From Sphingomonas glacialis (GTDB taxonomy: Bacteria > Pseudomonadota > Alphaproteobacteria > Sphingomonadales > Sphingomonadaceae): a stretch of 64,000 bases of DNA. The notes beneath the pieces were generated by a model. That model ran no database searches. It worked only from the letters and a program-made list of their open reading frames with translations, and was not told where the DNA came from. The stretch's first letter is position 1. Every line of letters begins with the position of its first letter. A program made the position numbers and the translations under genes. The stretch spans positions 372,001 to 436,000 of the forward strand of contig NZ_BNAQ01000001.1 of the NCBI RefSeq assembly GCF_014653575.1, written 5' to 3'. Below, piece after piece: positions 1-10,210 of this stretch.

Positions 1-218
1 GCGCGCATCAGGGCTTGCGCACGCTCGATCCGGGCGCGGCGTTCGGCTGCGCTGATCGGCATGGTGGCGGTGGTCAGCGAGCGCAGGCCCGAAAGGTCGG
101 GCGCAGCGGCGCGGACGACGGCCGTCGACAGAATGGGGAGCGCCGCGGCGGCGCCGACGAGCGCGCGACGGGTGATCGGGCTGCCTGAAGTCGACGCGGT
201 TCGGTTCTGATCGGCCAT
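1..218 (-). CDS. Tat-exported M24-type peptidase, N-terminal fragment (runs off left end)
   Basis: Only the first 72 codons are present; the gene continues beyond the left edge. The N-terminus carries a twin-arginine signal (SPITRRALVGAAAALPILS followed by VVRAAAP), so export of a folded protein by the Tat system is expected. After the signal, the stretch ISAAERRARIERAQALM resembles the opening of the creatinase-like domain that precedes the metallopeptidase domain in M24 (Xaa-Pro dipeptidase) proteins. The ATG at 218 has GGGGAG about eight bases upstream. The catalytic domain is outside the window, so the family call rests on this short match and is moderate. The Tat signal is directly visible. 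Confidence 0.6.
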   Translation of the reverse strand, partial: MADQNRTASTSGSPITRRALVGAAAALPILSTAVVRAAAPDLSGLRSLTTATMPISAAERRARIERAQALMR

Positions 219-351
219 GCTCGCACTCCCCAATTCGGGCACGTGTCTGCCAGCCCTGCCAGCGGCTCGCAACGCCTTGCGTGGCGGTGCGCGCTTGACC
301 GGGCGCGCATTCTCCCCTTGATGACCGTGAAAGACGACATTGGGGCGACAC

Positions 352-1659
352 GTGGCGAAACGGCTGACTAGCTATATCCTGATCGGGCTCGTGCTCGGGT
401 TGATCGTCGGCTGGGCGATCCATTTCCAGATCGCCGACGGCACCCCCGCCGCGACCGCGCGGCTGAAGGACATCGGTGCGGGCTTCTCGATCGTCACGAC
501 GATCTTCCTGCGGCTGATCAAGATGATCATCGCACCTCTTGTCTTCTCGACGCTCGTCGTCGGGATCGCGCATATGGGCGACATCGCCGCGCTTGGCCGG
601 GTGGGTGGGCGCACGATGGCGTGGTTCGTCACCGCCTCGCTCGTCTCGCTCTCGCTTGGGCTTTTGCTGTTCCACGGGATCGAGGCGGTGATCGACCTGG
701 TCGCGCCGGGAACGGGCTTCGGCTTCAAGCTGCCGCCGCCCGCCGCCTCGGTTGGGCTCGACGAGAAGGCGTTCAACCTTACCAACTTCATCACGCATAT
801 CGTCCCCTCGTCGATCGTCGAGGCGATGGCGACCAACGAGATCATCCAGATCGTGCTGTTCTCGGTATTCGCCGGCGTCGCGCTGACCGCGATCGGCGAG
901 AAGGGCGAACCGATCGTGCGCGGCGCCGAAGCGCTCGCCGCGATGATGCTGCAGATCACCGATTACGTGATGCGCTGCGCGCCGATTGCGGTGTTCGCGG
1001 CGATCACTGCGACGATCACGGTGAATGGGCTCGGGATCTTGTGGTCGCTCGGGCTGTTCGTCGGGGGCTTCTATCTGGGGCTGGCGACACTGTGGCTGCT
1101 GCTGTTCGGCGCGGCGTTCGTCTTCATCGGGCCGCGCGCCTTCGGTCTCGCGCGCTATATCCGCGAGCCGATCCTGCTGGCGTTTTCGACCGCGTCGTCC
1201 GAGGCGGCGTATCCGCGCACGCTCGAGGCGCTCGACCGCTTTGGCGTGCCGCGGCGGATCTCGAGCTTCGTCCTGCCGCTGGGGTATTCGTTCAACCTCG
1301 ACGGGTCGATGATGTACATGACCTTCGCGACGCTGTTCATCGCGCGCGTCTACGGGATCGACCTGCCGCTCGGCACGCAGATCGTGATGTTGCTCGTGCT
1401 GATGATCACTTCGAAGGGGATTGCCGGCGTGCCGCGCGCCTCGCTCGTCGTGATCGCGGCGGTGATGGGGCAGTTCGGCATCCCCGAGGCGGGGTTGCTG
1501 CTGATCCTGCCGGTCGACCAGTTCCTCGACATGGGCCGCTCGGCGACCAACGTCGTCGGCAATGCGGTGGCAACGACGGTGGTGGCGAAGTGGGAGGGCG
1601 CGCTCGGCGAGCCGCAGGCGGCGGAGATCGAGCCGCCGCATGCGCCGCATGGGGCTTAG
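352..1659 (+). CDS. Dicarboxylate/amino acid:cation symporter (SDF family)
   Basis: A multi-pass inner-membrane transporter that would couple Na+ or H+ entry to uptake of C4-dicarboxylates or acidic amino acids (GltP/DctA superfamily). Family marks are visible: the serine-rich re-entrant segment (AFSTASSEAAYPRTL), the NLDGS segment of transmembrane helix 7, and DQFLDMGRSATNVVGN near the C-terminus, which carries the substrate- and cation-binding Asp, Arg and Asn. The length of about 435 residues is normal. I chose GTG 352 because TGGGG lies seven bases upstream; an in-frame TTG at 340 would add four residues. It is divergent from the peptidase at 218. Substrate choice cannot be read from the sequence. 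Confidence 0.9.
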   Translation: MAKRLTSYILIGLVLGLIVGWAIHFQIADGTPAATARLKDIGAGFSIVTTIFLRLIKMIIAPLVFSTLVVGIAHMGDIAALGRVGGRTMAWFVTASLVSLSLGLLLFHGIEAVIDLVAPGTGFGFKLPPPAASVGLDEKAFNLTNFITHIVPSSIVEAMATNEIIQIVLFSVFAGVALTAIGEKGEPIVRGAEALAAMMLQITDYVMRCAPIAVFAAITATITVNGLGILWSLGLFVGGFYLGLATLWLLLFGAAFVFIGPRAFGLARYIREPILLAFSTASSEAAYPRTLEALDRFGVPRRISSFVLPLGYSFNLDGSMMYMTFATLFIARVYGIDLPLGTQIVMLLVLMITSKGIAGVPRASLVVIAAVMGQFGIPEAGLLLILPVDQFLDMGRSATNVVGNAVATTVVAKWEGALGEPQAAEIEPPHAPHGA

Positions 1660-1685
1660 CGCTTACCGCACCATTCCTTCCTGCG

Positions 1686-1779
1686 GTCACCCCGGCCTTG
1701 TGGCGGGGTCTACCGTGCCGCGCGTGCTACGACGGCAGGAGCGGGATCACGGTGGACCCCGGGACGAGCCCGGGGTGAC
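1686..1779. repeat. Inverted pair of 29-base REP-like palindromes (no gene inside)
   Basis: Two copies of the same imperfect palindrome face each other: 1686-1714 (GTCACCCCGG ... GGGGTCTACC) and the reverse complement at 1751-1779 (GGTGGACCCC ... CGGGGTGAC), with 36 bases between them. The same 29-base unit recurs at 2585, 11857, 12229, 47238 and 47295. The pair lies between the 3' ends of the symporter and the glutathione transferase. Each copy can fold into a strong hairpin, so it may also act as a transcription barrier between these convergent genes. Confidence 0.85.
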
Positions 1780-1803
1780 GGGTATTGGGGGTCGCCCCCG
1801 TCT

Positions 1804-2436
1804 TCACGCGTAGGCGTAGGGCCCGCCCTTTTCGAGCGCTGCCTGATAGGCCGGGCGGGTATGGATCTTGTCGAGCCAGGCGATCGTCGCTGGGCGGCTG
1901 TCGTCGAGCCCGGCGCGGCTCTTTGCGGCTTCGAGCGGGAAGCTCATCATGATGTCGGCGCCGGTCAGCTGGTCACCGGCGAACCACGGCCGCTTGGCGA
2001 GTTCGGATTCGACGTAATCGAGATGGACGTCGATCATCGGCTGGACACGCTTCGCGGCGGTTGCGCCGATCACCGGGATGCGGTTGAGCACGAGCAGCAA
2101 CAGCAACGGCGGCATCACCGACCCCTCGGCATAATGCAGGAACTGGCGATAGCGCAGCACGTCGTCGCGGTGCGCGGGCGGCCCGAGCTTCCCGTCGGCA
2201 TATTCGACCAGATAGTCGATGATCGCGCCGGTCTCGACCAGCGTCTGCCCCGCGGCGGTGTCCTCGAGGATCGGCGACTTGCCGAGCGGATGGACGCGCT
2301 TCAGCTCGGACGGGGCGAGCATCGTCTTGGCGTCGCGCTGGTAGCGCTTGATCTCATAGGGCAGCCCGAGCTCCTCGAGCATCCACAGGATGCGTTGCGA
2401 GCGCGAGTTGTTGAGATGGTGGACGATGAGGGTCAT
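1804..2436 (-). CDS. Glutathione S-transferase family protein
   Basis: A 210-residue protein of the GST fold, expected in the cytoplasm and to use glutathione for conjugation or isomerisation. The thioredoxin-like N-terminal domain (about 1-80) opens with IVHHLNNSRSQRILWMLEELGLPYEI, where the Ser-Arg-Ser-Gln segment sits at the usual glutathione-activating site. HPLGKSPIL gives the cis-Pro loop and ETGAIIDYL the Glu-Ser/Thr-Ala-type glutathione contact. The all-alpha C-terminal domain contains FAGDQLTGADIMMSF, the typical N-capping motif. It starts at ATG 2436 with GGAG upstream. The sequence does not point to a particular substrate. Confidence 0.9.
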   Translation of the reverse strand: MTLIVHHLNNSRSQRILWMLEELGLPYEIKRYQRDAKTMLAPSELKRVHPLGKSPILEDTAAGQTLVETGAIIDYLVEYADGKLGPPAHRDDVLRYRQFLHYAEGSVMPPLLLLLVLNRIPVIGATAAKRVQPMIDVHLDYVESELAKRPWFAGDQLTGADIMMSFPLEAAKSRAGLDDSRPATIAWLDKIHTRPAYQAALEKGGPYAYA

Positions 2437-2584
2437 GCGCGCGCTCCGGTGGTGGACAGGATCAACCGATCGTAACGCGCAACGCGGAACGTCGCACTAA
2501 AGTCGCACCATCGTGGTGCCTACCTCGTCGCGACGACCCGACCGTCATGGGGCGGTCCGACATCGGACGCTGCTCGGGCGGAGG

Positions 2585-2613
2585 GGCGGGCCCCGGCACA
2601 AGGCCGGGGTGAC
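2585..2613 (-). repeat. Single REP-like palindrome
   Basis: One 29-base copy of the unit also found at 1686, 1751, 11857, 12229, 47238 and 47295, here reading GGCGGGCCCCGG ... CCGGGGTGAC on the plus strand. It is the only copy in the window for which I find no inverted partner within about 100 bases. Confidence 0.75.
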
Positions 2614-2682
2614 GATAGCGTAGTTTTCGATCGGCGCCTGATCCTGTGAAGCGCCTGCCGTTTGACGAGCCCGCCATAGCAA

Positions 2683-2706
2683 AGACCCGCCATTGCTGGC
2701 GGGCCT
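2683..2706 (-). terminator. Intrinsic terminator of recA
   Basis: On the minus strand CCCGCCA-GCAA-TGGCGGG forms a seven-pair stem followed by TCTTT. It lies about 100 bases beyond the recA stop codon and is correctly oriented for recA. Confidence 0.75.
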
Positions 2707-2806
2707 TCGCGGTTTTGCGACGACCAACCAAAGCCGCCTGTAGAAAGAACGCGGCCGAGCCCCGCCGCCGCTCCCTGCCCCGGACCAAGCCGGCCCGGAG
2801 CGGATC

Positions 2807-3916
<1,110 letters not shown>

Positions 3917-3968
3917 TGGTAGCTCCCGTCGCTAGACCGAACGCCTCATGCGTTCAATGCGTGACAGC

Positions 3969-3997
3969 GATGTATCGCATTTGTTCTGTGAGAACAA
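3969..3997 (-). promoter_or_regulatory. Predicted recA promoter
   Basis: On the minus strand TTGTTC (3997-3992) and TACATC (3974-3969) are separated by 17 bases, a reasonable sigma-70-type promoter about 55 bases upstream of the recA start. Its -35 hexamer overlaps the LexA box. Confidence 0.6.
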
Positions 3998-4006
3998 GTG
4001 TGGAAC
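3992..4006 (-). promoter_or_regulatory. LexA (SOS) box of recA
   Basis: The minus strand reads GTTC-CACACTT-GTTC, an exact match to the alphaproteobacterial LexA consensus GTTC-N7-GTTC. It overlaps the predicted -35 hexamer, so LexA binding should block RNA polymerase directly. Confidence 0.85.
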
Positions 4007-4050
4007 GACGGTGCTTTTCCGAGGGTCGTAGGACAGGTTAACACCGCAGG

Positions 4051-5061
4051 TTATGGCATCCCGCCGCCGCCCGCCGCGCCATAGACGTGGCCGGTGGTGT
4101 AGCTGGCGCCGTTTTCGGCGAGCAGAACGTAGATTCCGGCGAGCTCGGCGGGCTGGCCGGGTCGGCCGAGCGGCGTCATGCTGCCGAAGCTTTCGAGCTT
4201 TTCCATCGTCGCGCCGCCCGACACCTGGAGCGGCGTCCAGATCGGCCCCGGCGCGACGCCGTTGACGCGGATGCCGCGCGGGGCGAGCTGCTTCGCCAGG
4301 CTGCGGACGTAGTTGGTCGTCGCGGCCTTGGTCATCGCATAGTCGTAGAGATCCTTCGACGGGTCGGTCGCCTGTTCGGAAGTCGTGCCGATAATCGCCG
4401 AGCCGGGCTTGAGATGCGGCAGCGCGGCCTTGATGATCCAGAACGGCGCATAGATGTTGGTCTTCATCGTCGCGTCGAAATCCTCGCTCGACACGTCGAG
4501 GATCGAGGCGCGGGTCTGCTGGCGCGCAGCGTTGCTGACGAGGATGTCGAGACCGCCAAGCTCCTTGACCGCGGTCTCGACCAGCTTCTGGCAGAAGGCC
4601 TCGCTGCGCAGATCGCCGGGGATGGCGACCGCCTTGCGGCCCGCCTCGCGGATCAACGCGACCACAGCGCGCGCATCCTCCTCCTCGGCGGGGAGATAGT
4701 TGATCGCGACGTCGGCGCCTTCGCGCGCATAGGCGATCGCAGCTGCCGCACCCATGCCCGAATCACCGCCGGTGATGAGCGCCTTGCGGCCGAGCAGACG
4801 ACCCGAGCCGCGATAGCTCTGCTCGCCATTGTCGGGCTTGGGGGTCATCTTCGACGACAGGCCGGGCCATGGCTGCGACTGCTTTTCGAACGGCGGCTTA
4901 GGCCCGCTCCGCGGATCCTTGAGCCCCGCCGCGGGCGCTGCCCCGGCGGGCGTTCCTGGCGTCTTGGCAAAGGCCGAGCCGGTCGCAGCGGTCGCGACGC
5001 CGAGCGCAGCACCGCCCACGACGGCCCGGCGGGAAACGGAGGATTCATCGTTGCTGCTCAT
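4051..5061 (-). CDS. Tat-exported short-chain dehydrogenase (YghA/GSP39-like)
   Basis: A 336-residue SDR with a twin-arginine leader (SVSRRAVVGGAALGVATAATGSAFA), so it probably acts in the periplasm. A proline-rich linker leads to the Rossmann domain at about residue 90: ITGGDSGMG is the nucleotide-binding glycine motif, VSNAARQ matches the NNAG-type motif, and YDYAMTKAA supplies the catalytic Tyr-X3-Lys. The core resembles YghA/general-stress-protein-39 dehydrogenases, which carry the same N-terminal extension before the fold. Substrate unknown. A periplasmic NAD(P)-dependent enzyme is unusual and implies that the cofactor is loaded before export. Confidence 0.85.
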   Translation of the reverse strand: MSSNDESSVSRRAVVGGAALGVATAATGSAFAKTPGTPAGAAPAAGLKDPRSGPKPPFEKQSQPWPGLSSKMTPKPDNGEQSYRGSGRLLGRKALITGGDSGMGAAAAIAYAREGADVAINYLPAEEEDARAVVALIREAGRKAVAIPGDLRSEAFCQKLVETAVKELGGLDILVSNAARQQTRASILDVSSEDFDATMKTNIYAPFWIIKAALPHLKPGSAIIGTTSEQATDPSKDLYDYAMTKAATTNYVRSLAKQLAPRGIRVNGVAPGPIWTPLQVSGGATMEKLESFGSMTPLGRPGQPAELAGIYVLLAENGASYTTGHVYGAAGGGGMP

Positions 5062-5155
5062 GGGTCGATCTCGCTCGCTATCAAAGGTCGAGCGGGTAAC
5101 TCATGGCGTCTGCACGCGGTTCACAAACAAGCCGGGTTTATTCGGCTAACCTCAA

Positions 5156-5521
5156 TCAAGCCGCGCTGGCGGTGCCCAACGCATCGAGCGCCTTCGACAC
5201 GCCGTCCATCGTGAACGGCTTGGGCAAGGTCGGGCGGTCGCGGAACTGCTCGGCGACGGTATCGTGCGATCCGCCGGTGGCGAAGACGAACGGGATACCC
5301 TTTTGCGCAAGCACTTCGGCGATCGGAAAGCTCTTCTCGCCGCCGCGCAGATTGACATCGAGGATCGCCGCATCGACACCGCCATCCGCGATGATCGCGA
5401 CCGCGCCCTCCACGGTATCGGCCGAGCCCGCGACGGATTTACCAAGCACATCGAGGAAATCCTCGATCATCATGGCAATAAGGGGCTCGTCTTCGACGAT
5501 CAGGATACTCTGGGCGCTCAT
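5156..5521 (-). CDS. Single-domain response regulator
   Basis: A 121-residue CheY-like receiver with no output domain. The acidic pocket is in ILIVEDEP, the phospho-acceptor Asp in AAILDVNLRG, the switch Thr position in FVFATGGSHD, and the conserved Lys in PTLPKPFTMDG. It starts at ATG 5521, 37 bases downstream of the stop codon of the hybrid kinase on the same strand, so the two are probably co-transcribed. It could act as a phosphate sink or diffusible partner for that kinase or another; this is inferred from position only. Confidence 0.85.
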   Translation of the reverse strand: MSAQSILIVEDEPLIAMMIEDFLDVLGKSVAGSADTVEGAVAIIADGGVDAAILDVNLRGGEKSFPIAEVLAQKGIPFVFATGGSHDTVAEQFRDRPTLPKPFTMDGVSKALDALGTASAA

Positions 5522-5558
5522 TGTGTGCCTTTAGCGTCCTGGAACGCCGTCCGCCAAG

Positions 5559-7964
5559 TCATTTCGCACGAAGCACGTCGCGCGTCGCCTCGGCGAGCTC
5601 CTGGACCGAGAAGGGCTTGGCAAGGAAGGCAACATTGTCGAGATCGATCGACTTGCGGATCGTTTCCTCGGCATAGCCCGACATGAACAGGATCGGCAGG
5701 TCGGGATAGCGCGCGCGCACCTGGCGGACGAGCGTCGGTCCGTCCATCAACGGCATCATGACGTCGGAGATGAGCAGATCGGGGCGATCGCAGCGGGCCA
5801 GCAGCTCGAGCGCCGCCTCGCCATGCTCGGCGGTGAGCACGGTATAGCCCTGCCGCGCGAGCGCGCGTTCGGCGACGGCGCGGACCATGTCCTCGTCCTC
5901 GACCAGCAGAATCGTGCCGCTGCCCCACAGATCGGCGGGCTTTTCGCGCGGGAGCACCTTGGCCGGCGTCGCGTCGACCAGCGCGCCCGCGGTGTGGACC
6001 GGCAGATAGATCGTGAAGACTGCGCCCGACGTGCCCTTCGGCCCGCTCTTGACGGTATCGGCGAAGATCCAGCCACCCGATTGCTTGACGATGCCGTAGA
6101 CGGTCGACAGCCCGAGCCCGGTGCCCTTCCCCACTTCCTTGGTGGTGAAGAACGGCTCGAAGATCTTGGGCAGGATGTCGGGCGGGATCCCGCCGCCGGT
6201 GTCGGCCACTTCGAGCACGACATAGTCCGCCGCAGGCAGAATGTCCGAGCCGAGCTTGCGCACTTGCGCCGCGGTGACCGCGTAGGTCTGGATCGTCAGC
6301 GTGCCGACGCCGCGCGGATCCTTGGCGATCATCGCGTCGCGCGCATTGACCGCGAGGTTGACGACGACCTGTTCGAGCTGCCCCGGATCGGCGCGCACCG
6401 GCGAGAGGTTGCGGCCGTGCTTCACCGTCAGCGTGACGGTCTCGCCGAGCAGCCGCTTGAGCAGCGTCGAGACTTCGGAAATCACGTCGGGCAGCTGCAG
6501 CACTTGCGGGCGCAGCGTCTGCTGGCGCGAGAAAGCGAGCAATTGCCGCGTCAGGCTCGCTGCGCGGTTCGAATTGGCGCGGATCTGCTGGATGTCGTCA
6601 TAATCGCTGTCGCCGGGCGAATGGCGCATCAGCATCAAGTCGCAGTGGCCGATGATCGCGGTGAGGATATTGTTGAAATCGTGCGCGACGCCGCCGGCGA
6701 GCTGGCCGACCGCCTGCATCTTGGTCGCTTGCGCGACCTCGCGCTTGAGCCGCGTTTCCTCGCTATTGTCCTTGAGGCTGAGCAGCACCGCCGAATCGCC
6801 CAAGCCTCGCGCACCCGCGATCGACAAGGCGACGGGTTCGTCGGGATGGTCCTTAAGCCGCACCGCGAGATCGGTCGAATGCGTCGCGCCGCCTGCAAAG
6901 CGGCGGATCGCGTCGGCGACGACGCCCTTGTCCTCGCGCACCAGCAGATCGCCCGGATAGATCGGCGGGCTCGCCGGATCGACCGCGGCGGCGCGCGCGA
7001 AGGCGTCGTTCATCTGTAGGAAGCGGCCATCGCCGCCGATCAGCGCGACGCCGAACGGCATCAGCGACACGAGGCTGCGGATATGCGCGCTCGCGCTCTC
7101 GCCGATCGCGGCGTGCCCCTCCTCCTCGTCGATCAGCGCGACGAGCATCGGCGCGTCTTCGCCATCGAGGAACGGGATCTGCAGCACGCGCAACGGATTG
7201 CGCGTCAGCCCCTCGCGCTCGAAGCGCGCCATGCCTTGCGCGTCGGTGATGAGGAAACGCGCGAAATCGCGCCCGATGATCGCGCCGTCCTCCTGCCCCA
7301 TCGCGCGCGAACGCAGCACGCGGTTGGCGGCGCGGATCCGGCCGTCGGGGTTGATCAGCGCGGCCATGATCCCGGCGCTGCCGAGCCGGTCGCCCGTCGC
7401 ACCGGCGATGAGGTTTTCCATCGTCTTGGCGAGATCGAGCCCTTGCGAGGCGAAGAAGCGCCAGACGAGCAGATTCTCGTCCTCGCCGACGCGCGTGACA
7501 TCGGCCGAGAGCGCCGCGCCCTTGACGACCAGGCGATCGACGCTCGCCGCGCCATCGCGCCACGCCGCGCGCCCGGCGCTGCCGAGCCGATCGACCCCGC
7601 CCGCGTCGAGCGGCAGGCCGGGCGGTGTCGGAAAACCGCCGAACAGCGCTTCGTAGCGGTCGTTCGCACAGACGAGCCGCCCAGCGCGGTCGGTCACCGC
7701 GATCGCGTCGGGGCTGCTTGCCGCGAGCGCGCGCGCGACGCTCCAATCGGGTTCGATCGCGGTGCTGGCCGTTGCCGGGAACAGCCGGCGCGCTGCGATC
7801 AACCCGCCTGTCACGACGAGCGCCGCCGCGAGGAAAGCCGCAGCGATCACAAGGCTGTGGAGAATGCCGAGGATGACCAAGGCGGCCGCCAGACCGCAGC
7901 CGAGCGCAATCAGAGCGGCGCTGCGTGTGGCGGTGGCGTGGGGGGGCGCAGGTAGCGGGACCAT
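5559..7964 (-). CDS. cckA: Hybrid sensor histidine kinase, CckA-like
   Basis: An 801-residue membrane kinase. Two hydrophobic segments at about residues 17-60 form the membrane anchor, followed by PAS-like regions at about 75-170, 190-270 and 290-400. The phospho-acceptor is His428 in [19 protein letters not shown], followed by an ATPase domain ([30 protein letters not shown]). The C-terminal receiver carries Asp734 in [14 protein letters not shown]. The HDFNN box with [10 protein letters not shown] and the order PAS-kinase-receiver match CckA, the kinase that feeds phosphate through ChpT to CtrA in cell-cycle control and runs in reverse as a phosphatase. chpT and ctrA are not in this window. 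Orthology is likely but not proven from the sequence alone. Confidence 0.8.
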   Translation of the reverse strand: MVPLPAPPHATATRSAALIALGCGLAAALVILGILHSLVIAAAFLAAALVVTGGLIAARRLFPATASTAIEPDWSVARALAASSPDAIAVTDRAGRLVCANDRYEALFGGFPTPPGLPLDAGGVDRLGSAGRAAWRDGAASVDRLVVKGAALSADVTRVGEDENLLVWRFFASQGLDLAKTMENLIAGATGDRLGSAGIMAALINPDGRIRAANRVLRSRAMGQEDGAIIGRDFARFLITDAQGMARFEREGLTRNPLRVLQIPFLDGEDAPMLVALIDEEEGHAAIGESASAHIRSLVSLMPFGVALIGGDGRFLQMNDAFARAAAVDPASPPIYPGDLLVREDKGVVADAIRRFAGGATHSTDLAVRLKDHPDEPVALSIAGARGLGDSAVLLSLKDNSEETRLKREVAQATKMQAVGQLAGGVAHDFNNILTAIIGHCDLMLMRHSPGDSDYDDIQQIRANSNRAASLTRQLLAFSRQQTLRPQVLQLPDVISEVSTLLKRLLGETVTLTVKHGRNLSPVRADPGQLEQVVVNLAVNARDAMIAKDPRGVGTLTIQTYAVTAAQVRKLGSDILPAADYVVLEVADTGGGIPPDILPKIFEPFFTTKEVGKGTGLGLSTVYGIVKQSGGWIFADTVKSGPKGTSGAVFTIYLPVHTAGALVDATPAKVLPREKPADLWGSGTILLVEDEDMVRAVAERALARQGYTVLTAEHGEAALELLARCDRPDLLISDVMMPLMDGPTLVRQVRARYPDLPILFMSGYAEETIRKSIDLDNVAFLAKPFSVQELAEATRDVLRAK

Positions 7965-8056
7965 CGCGTCATGCTGTGAGCGCTACACGGCTGACGTCAA
8001 GGGCTTAAGCGGCGGGGCGCCGCGGATCGGTCACGAGGCGCGCCGCGCTCAAAGAC

Positions 8057-8093
8057 CGAAAAGGAGGCCCCAGCGCGCTGCGCCGGGGCCTCC
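8057..8093 (-). terminator. Intrinsic terminator of the M13 peptidase gene
   Basis: A strong stem GGAGGCCCC / GGGGCCTCC (8063-8093) is followed on the minus strand by TTTT. It lies just after the stop codon of the M13 peptidase at 8101. Confidence 0.85.
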
Positions 8094-8100
8094 AGGCATT

Positions 8101-10152
8101 TTACCAGACCTTCACGCGCTCGGCAGGCGCGAGGTACATCTTGTCGCCAGGCTTTACCCCGAATGCGGCGTACCAGGCGTCGACGTTGCGCACTTCCATC
8201 GTGCGGAACGGACCCGGCGAATGCGGATCGCTCAGCAACTGCGAGCGCAGCGCGGGCTCGCGGAACTTGATCCGCCAGACCTGCGCATAGCCGAGGTAGA
8301 AGCGCTGGTCGCCGGTCAGCCCGTCGATCACCGGCGCGGGCTTGCCGCCGAGCGAGCGATGATAGGCGTCGTACGCAAGCGCGAGACCGGCGAGATCGGC
8401 CATGTTCTCGCCGAGCGTCAGCCCGCCGCGGATGTGCTGGCCAGGGAGCGGCTCGTACGCGTCATACTGCTTGACCAGCTGGTCGGTCATCGCGGTGAAG
8501 CGCGCGACGTCCTGCGGCGTCCACCATTCCTTCAAGGCGCCGGTCGGATCGAACTTGCGGCCCTGATCGTCGAAGTGATGGCTGAGCTCGTGGCCGATAA
8601 CGACACCGATGCCGCCATAGTTGACCGCGGGATCGGCCTTCGCGTCGAAGAACGGCGGCTGGAGGATCGCCGCCGGGAAGACGATCTCGTTCATCGGCGG
8701 GTTGGCATAGGCGTTCACCGTCATCGGGGTCATGCCCCATTCGGTACGGTCGATCGGCTGGCCGAGCTTGTGCAGGTCGCGCTGATACTCGAACTGGTTC
8801 GCTGCGGCGACGTTGCCGACGAGATCGTCACGCTTGACCTGCACCGCGGTGTAATCGCGCCACTTGGTCGGATAGCCGATCTTGGGGGTGAAAGCGGCGA
8901 GCTTGGCGTGCGCCTTGACCTTGGTCTCGGGCGCCATCCAGGTCAGCTTGTCGATCCGCGTGCCCATCGCCGAGATGATGTTCTTGACGAGCTGATCGGC
9001 CGACGCCTTCGATGCCGGCGGGAAATAAGCCGCGACATATTGCTGGCCGATCTCTTCGCCGAGCGCGCCCGACACCGTCGAGACGCCGCGCTTCCAGCGC
9101 ACCGGCTGCTGCGGCGCGCCGCTCAGCACGGTGCCGTAGAACGCGAAATTGGCATCGTTGATCGGCTTGGACAGATACCCCGCATACGAGCGCATCGTGC
9201 GCAGGATCAGGAAGTCCTGGACGACCTGCACGGGGGCATCGGCGAACGCCTTGGCCTCACCCGCGATCGCGCTCGGCATCCCGACGATATAGTTCGCCTG
9301 GCCGGCAGCCCCGGCCGCCTGGAAATAGGCCGCCCACGGGAAGCCCGCGGCCTTGCCGTCGAAGTCGGCAGGGAGATATTTGTTGTACGTCAGATCGGCG
9401 TTGCGCGACTTGACGCGGTCCCAATGCGCCTCGGCGAGCGTCTTCTCGAACGCGAACACGGCGGCGGCGCGCTGTGCGGCATTGTCCTGCCCGGCAAGGC
9501 CGAGCATCGTTGCCTGATACGCTTGATATTTGGTGCGCGTGTCGGCGAGCTTGGGGTCGTCCTTGAGATAATAATCGCGGTCGGGGAGACCGAGGCCGCC
9601 CTGATAGACGTGGACGATATAGTTCTCGGGAGCCTTGTCGTCCTGCCCGACGCCGACGCCGAACAAGCCGCCGACGCCACGCTGCTGGAGCTTGGCCATC
9701 TCGGTCGCGAGTGCGGCCTTGTCCTTGGCGGCCTTGATCTCGCCGATCCAGGGCTGGATCGGCGCGATGCCCTTCGCGTTGACCGCGGCTTCATCCATGA
9801 AGCTCGCGTAGAAATCGCCGATCTTGTTGCCCGGCGTCTGCGTCGCCTTGTCGAGGATGATGCGCGTCCGCTCGAGCGAGCGATCGGCCAGCGCGTTGAA
9901 CATCCCGTAGGTCGCCTTGTCGTCGGGGATCTGCGTCTTGGCTTCCCACGCGCCGCCGGCATATTTGGCGAAATCGTCGCCGGGCTTTACTGCGCTATCC
10001 ATGCCGGCGGTATCGATGCCGAAGCTACCGATCTCGGCGCCGGTGCTTGCGCTCGGCGCAACGACGGGCTTGGGCTTGCTCGTCTGGGCGTAGGTTACGC
10101 CCCCCGCAGCGGCCGATGCCAGCAGCGAGAGTGTAAGGAGCGAAAACCGCAT
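8101..10152 (-). CDS. M13 family zinc metallopeptidase (neprilysin/PepO-like)
   Basis: A 683-residue exported endopeptidase that should cleave short peptides in the periplasm or outside the cell. A Sec signal peptide is visible (MRFSLLTLSLLASAAAGGVTYAQ). The zinc site is HELSH at residues 521-525, and the third ligand is in ENMADLAGLALAYDAY. NAYANPPMNEIVFPAAILQPPFF is the conserved substrate-binding stretch with its N-A-Y/F motif, and the C-terminus ends VKVW, close to the family's usual CxVW ending. The length is normal for M13. It stands alone, with its own terminator downstream. Confidence 0.95.
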   Translation of the reverse strand: MRFSLLTLSLLASAAAGGVTYAQTSKPKPVVAPSASTGAEIGSFGIDTAGMDSAVKPGDDFAKYAGGAWEAKTQIPDDKATYGMFNALADRSLERTRIILDKATQTPGNKIGDFYASFMDEAAVNAKGIAPIQPWIGEIKAAKDKAALATEMAKLQQRGVGGLFGVGVGQDDKAPENYIVHVYQGGLGLPDRDYYLKDDPKLADTRTKYQAYQATMLGLAGQDNAAQRAAAVFAFEKTLAEAHWDRVKSRNADLTYNKYLPADFDGKAAGFPWAAYFQAAGAAGQANYIVGMPSAIAGEAKAFADAPVQVVQDFLILRTMRSYAGYLSKPINDANFAFYGTVLSGAPQQPVRWKRGVSTVSGALGEEIGQQYVAAYFPPASKASADQLVKNIISAMGTRIDKLTWMAPETKVKAHAKLAAFTPKIGYPTKWRDYTAVQVKRDDLVGNVAAANQFEYQRDLHKLGQPIDRTEWGMTPMTVNAYANPPMNEIVFPAAILQPPFFDAKADPAVNYGGIGVVIGHELSHHFDDQGRKFDPTGALKEWWTPQDVARFTAMTDQLVKQYDAYEPLPGQHIRGGLTLGENMADLAGLALAYDAYHRSLGGKPAPVIDGLTGDQRFYLGYAQVWRIKFREPALRSQLLSDPHSPGPFRTMEVRNVDAWYAAFGVKPGDKMYLAPAERVKVW

Positions 10153-10210
10153 ACAAATGTATCCTTCCTGAACCGTATTGCCGCGTGTTGTACCGCTATG
10201 ACACGGCCAG

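Larger units (their letters stand above)
2437..2806. other. Intergenic stretch between GST and recA
   Basis: About 370 bases without a convincing gene. It holds one isolated REP-like palindrome (2585-2613) and the recA terminator (2683-2706). The open frames here are short, overlap on both strands and run through the repeat, with no ribosome site or recognisable family, so I do not call a gene. Confidence 0.7.

Noticed and set aside
1686..1779. REP-like palindromes as ordinary intrinsic terminators
   Set aside because: They form strong stems but lack T-runs, recur with conserved sequence including loops, and come in inverted pairs inside operons, so they are repeats first.
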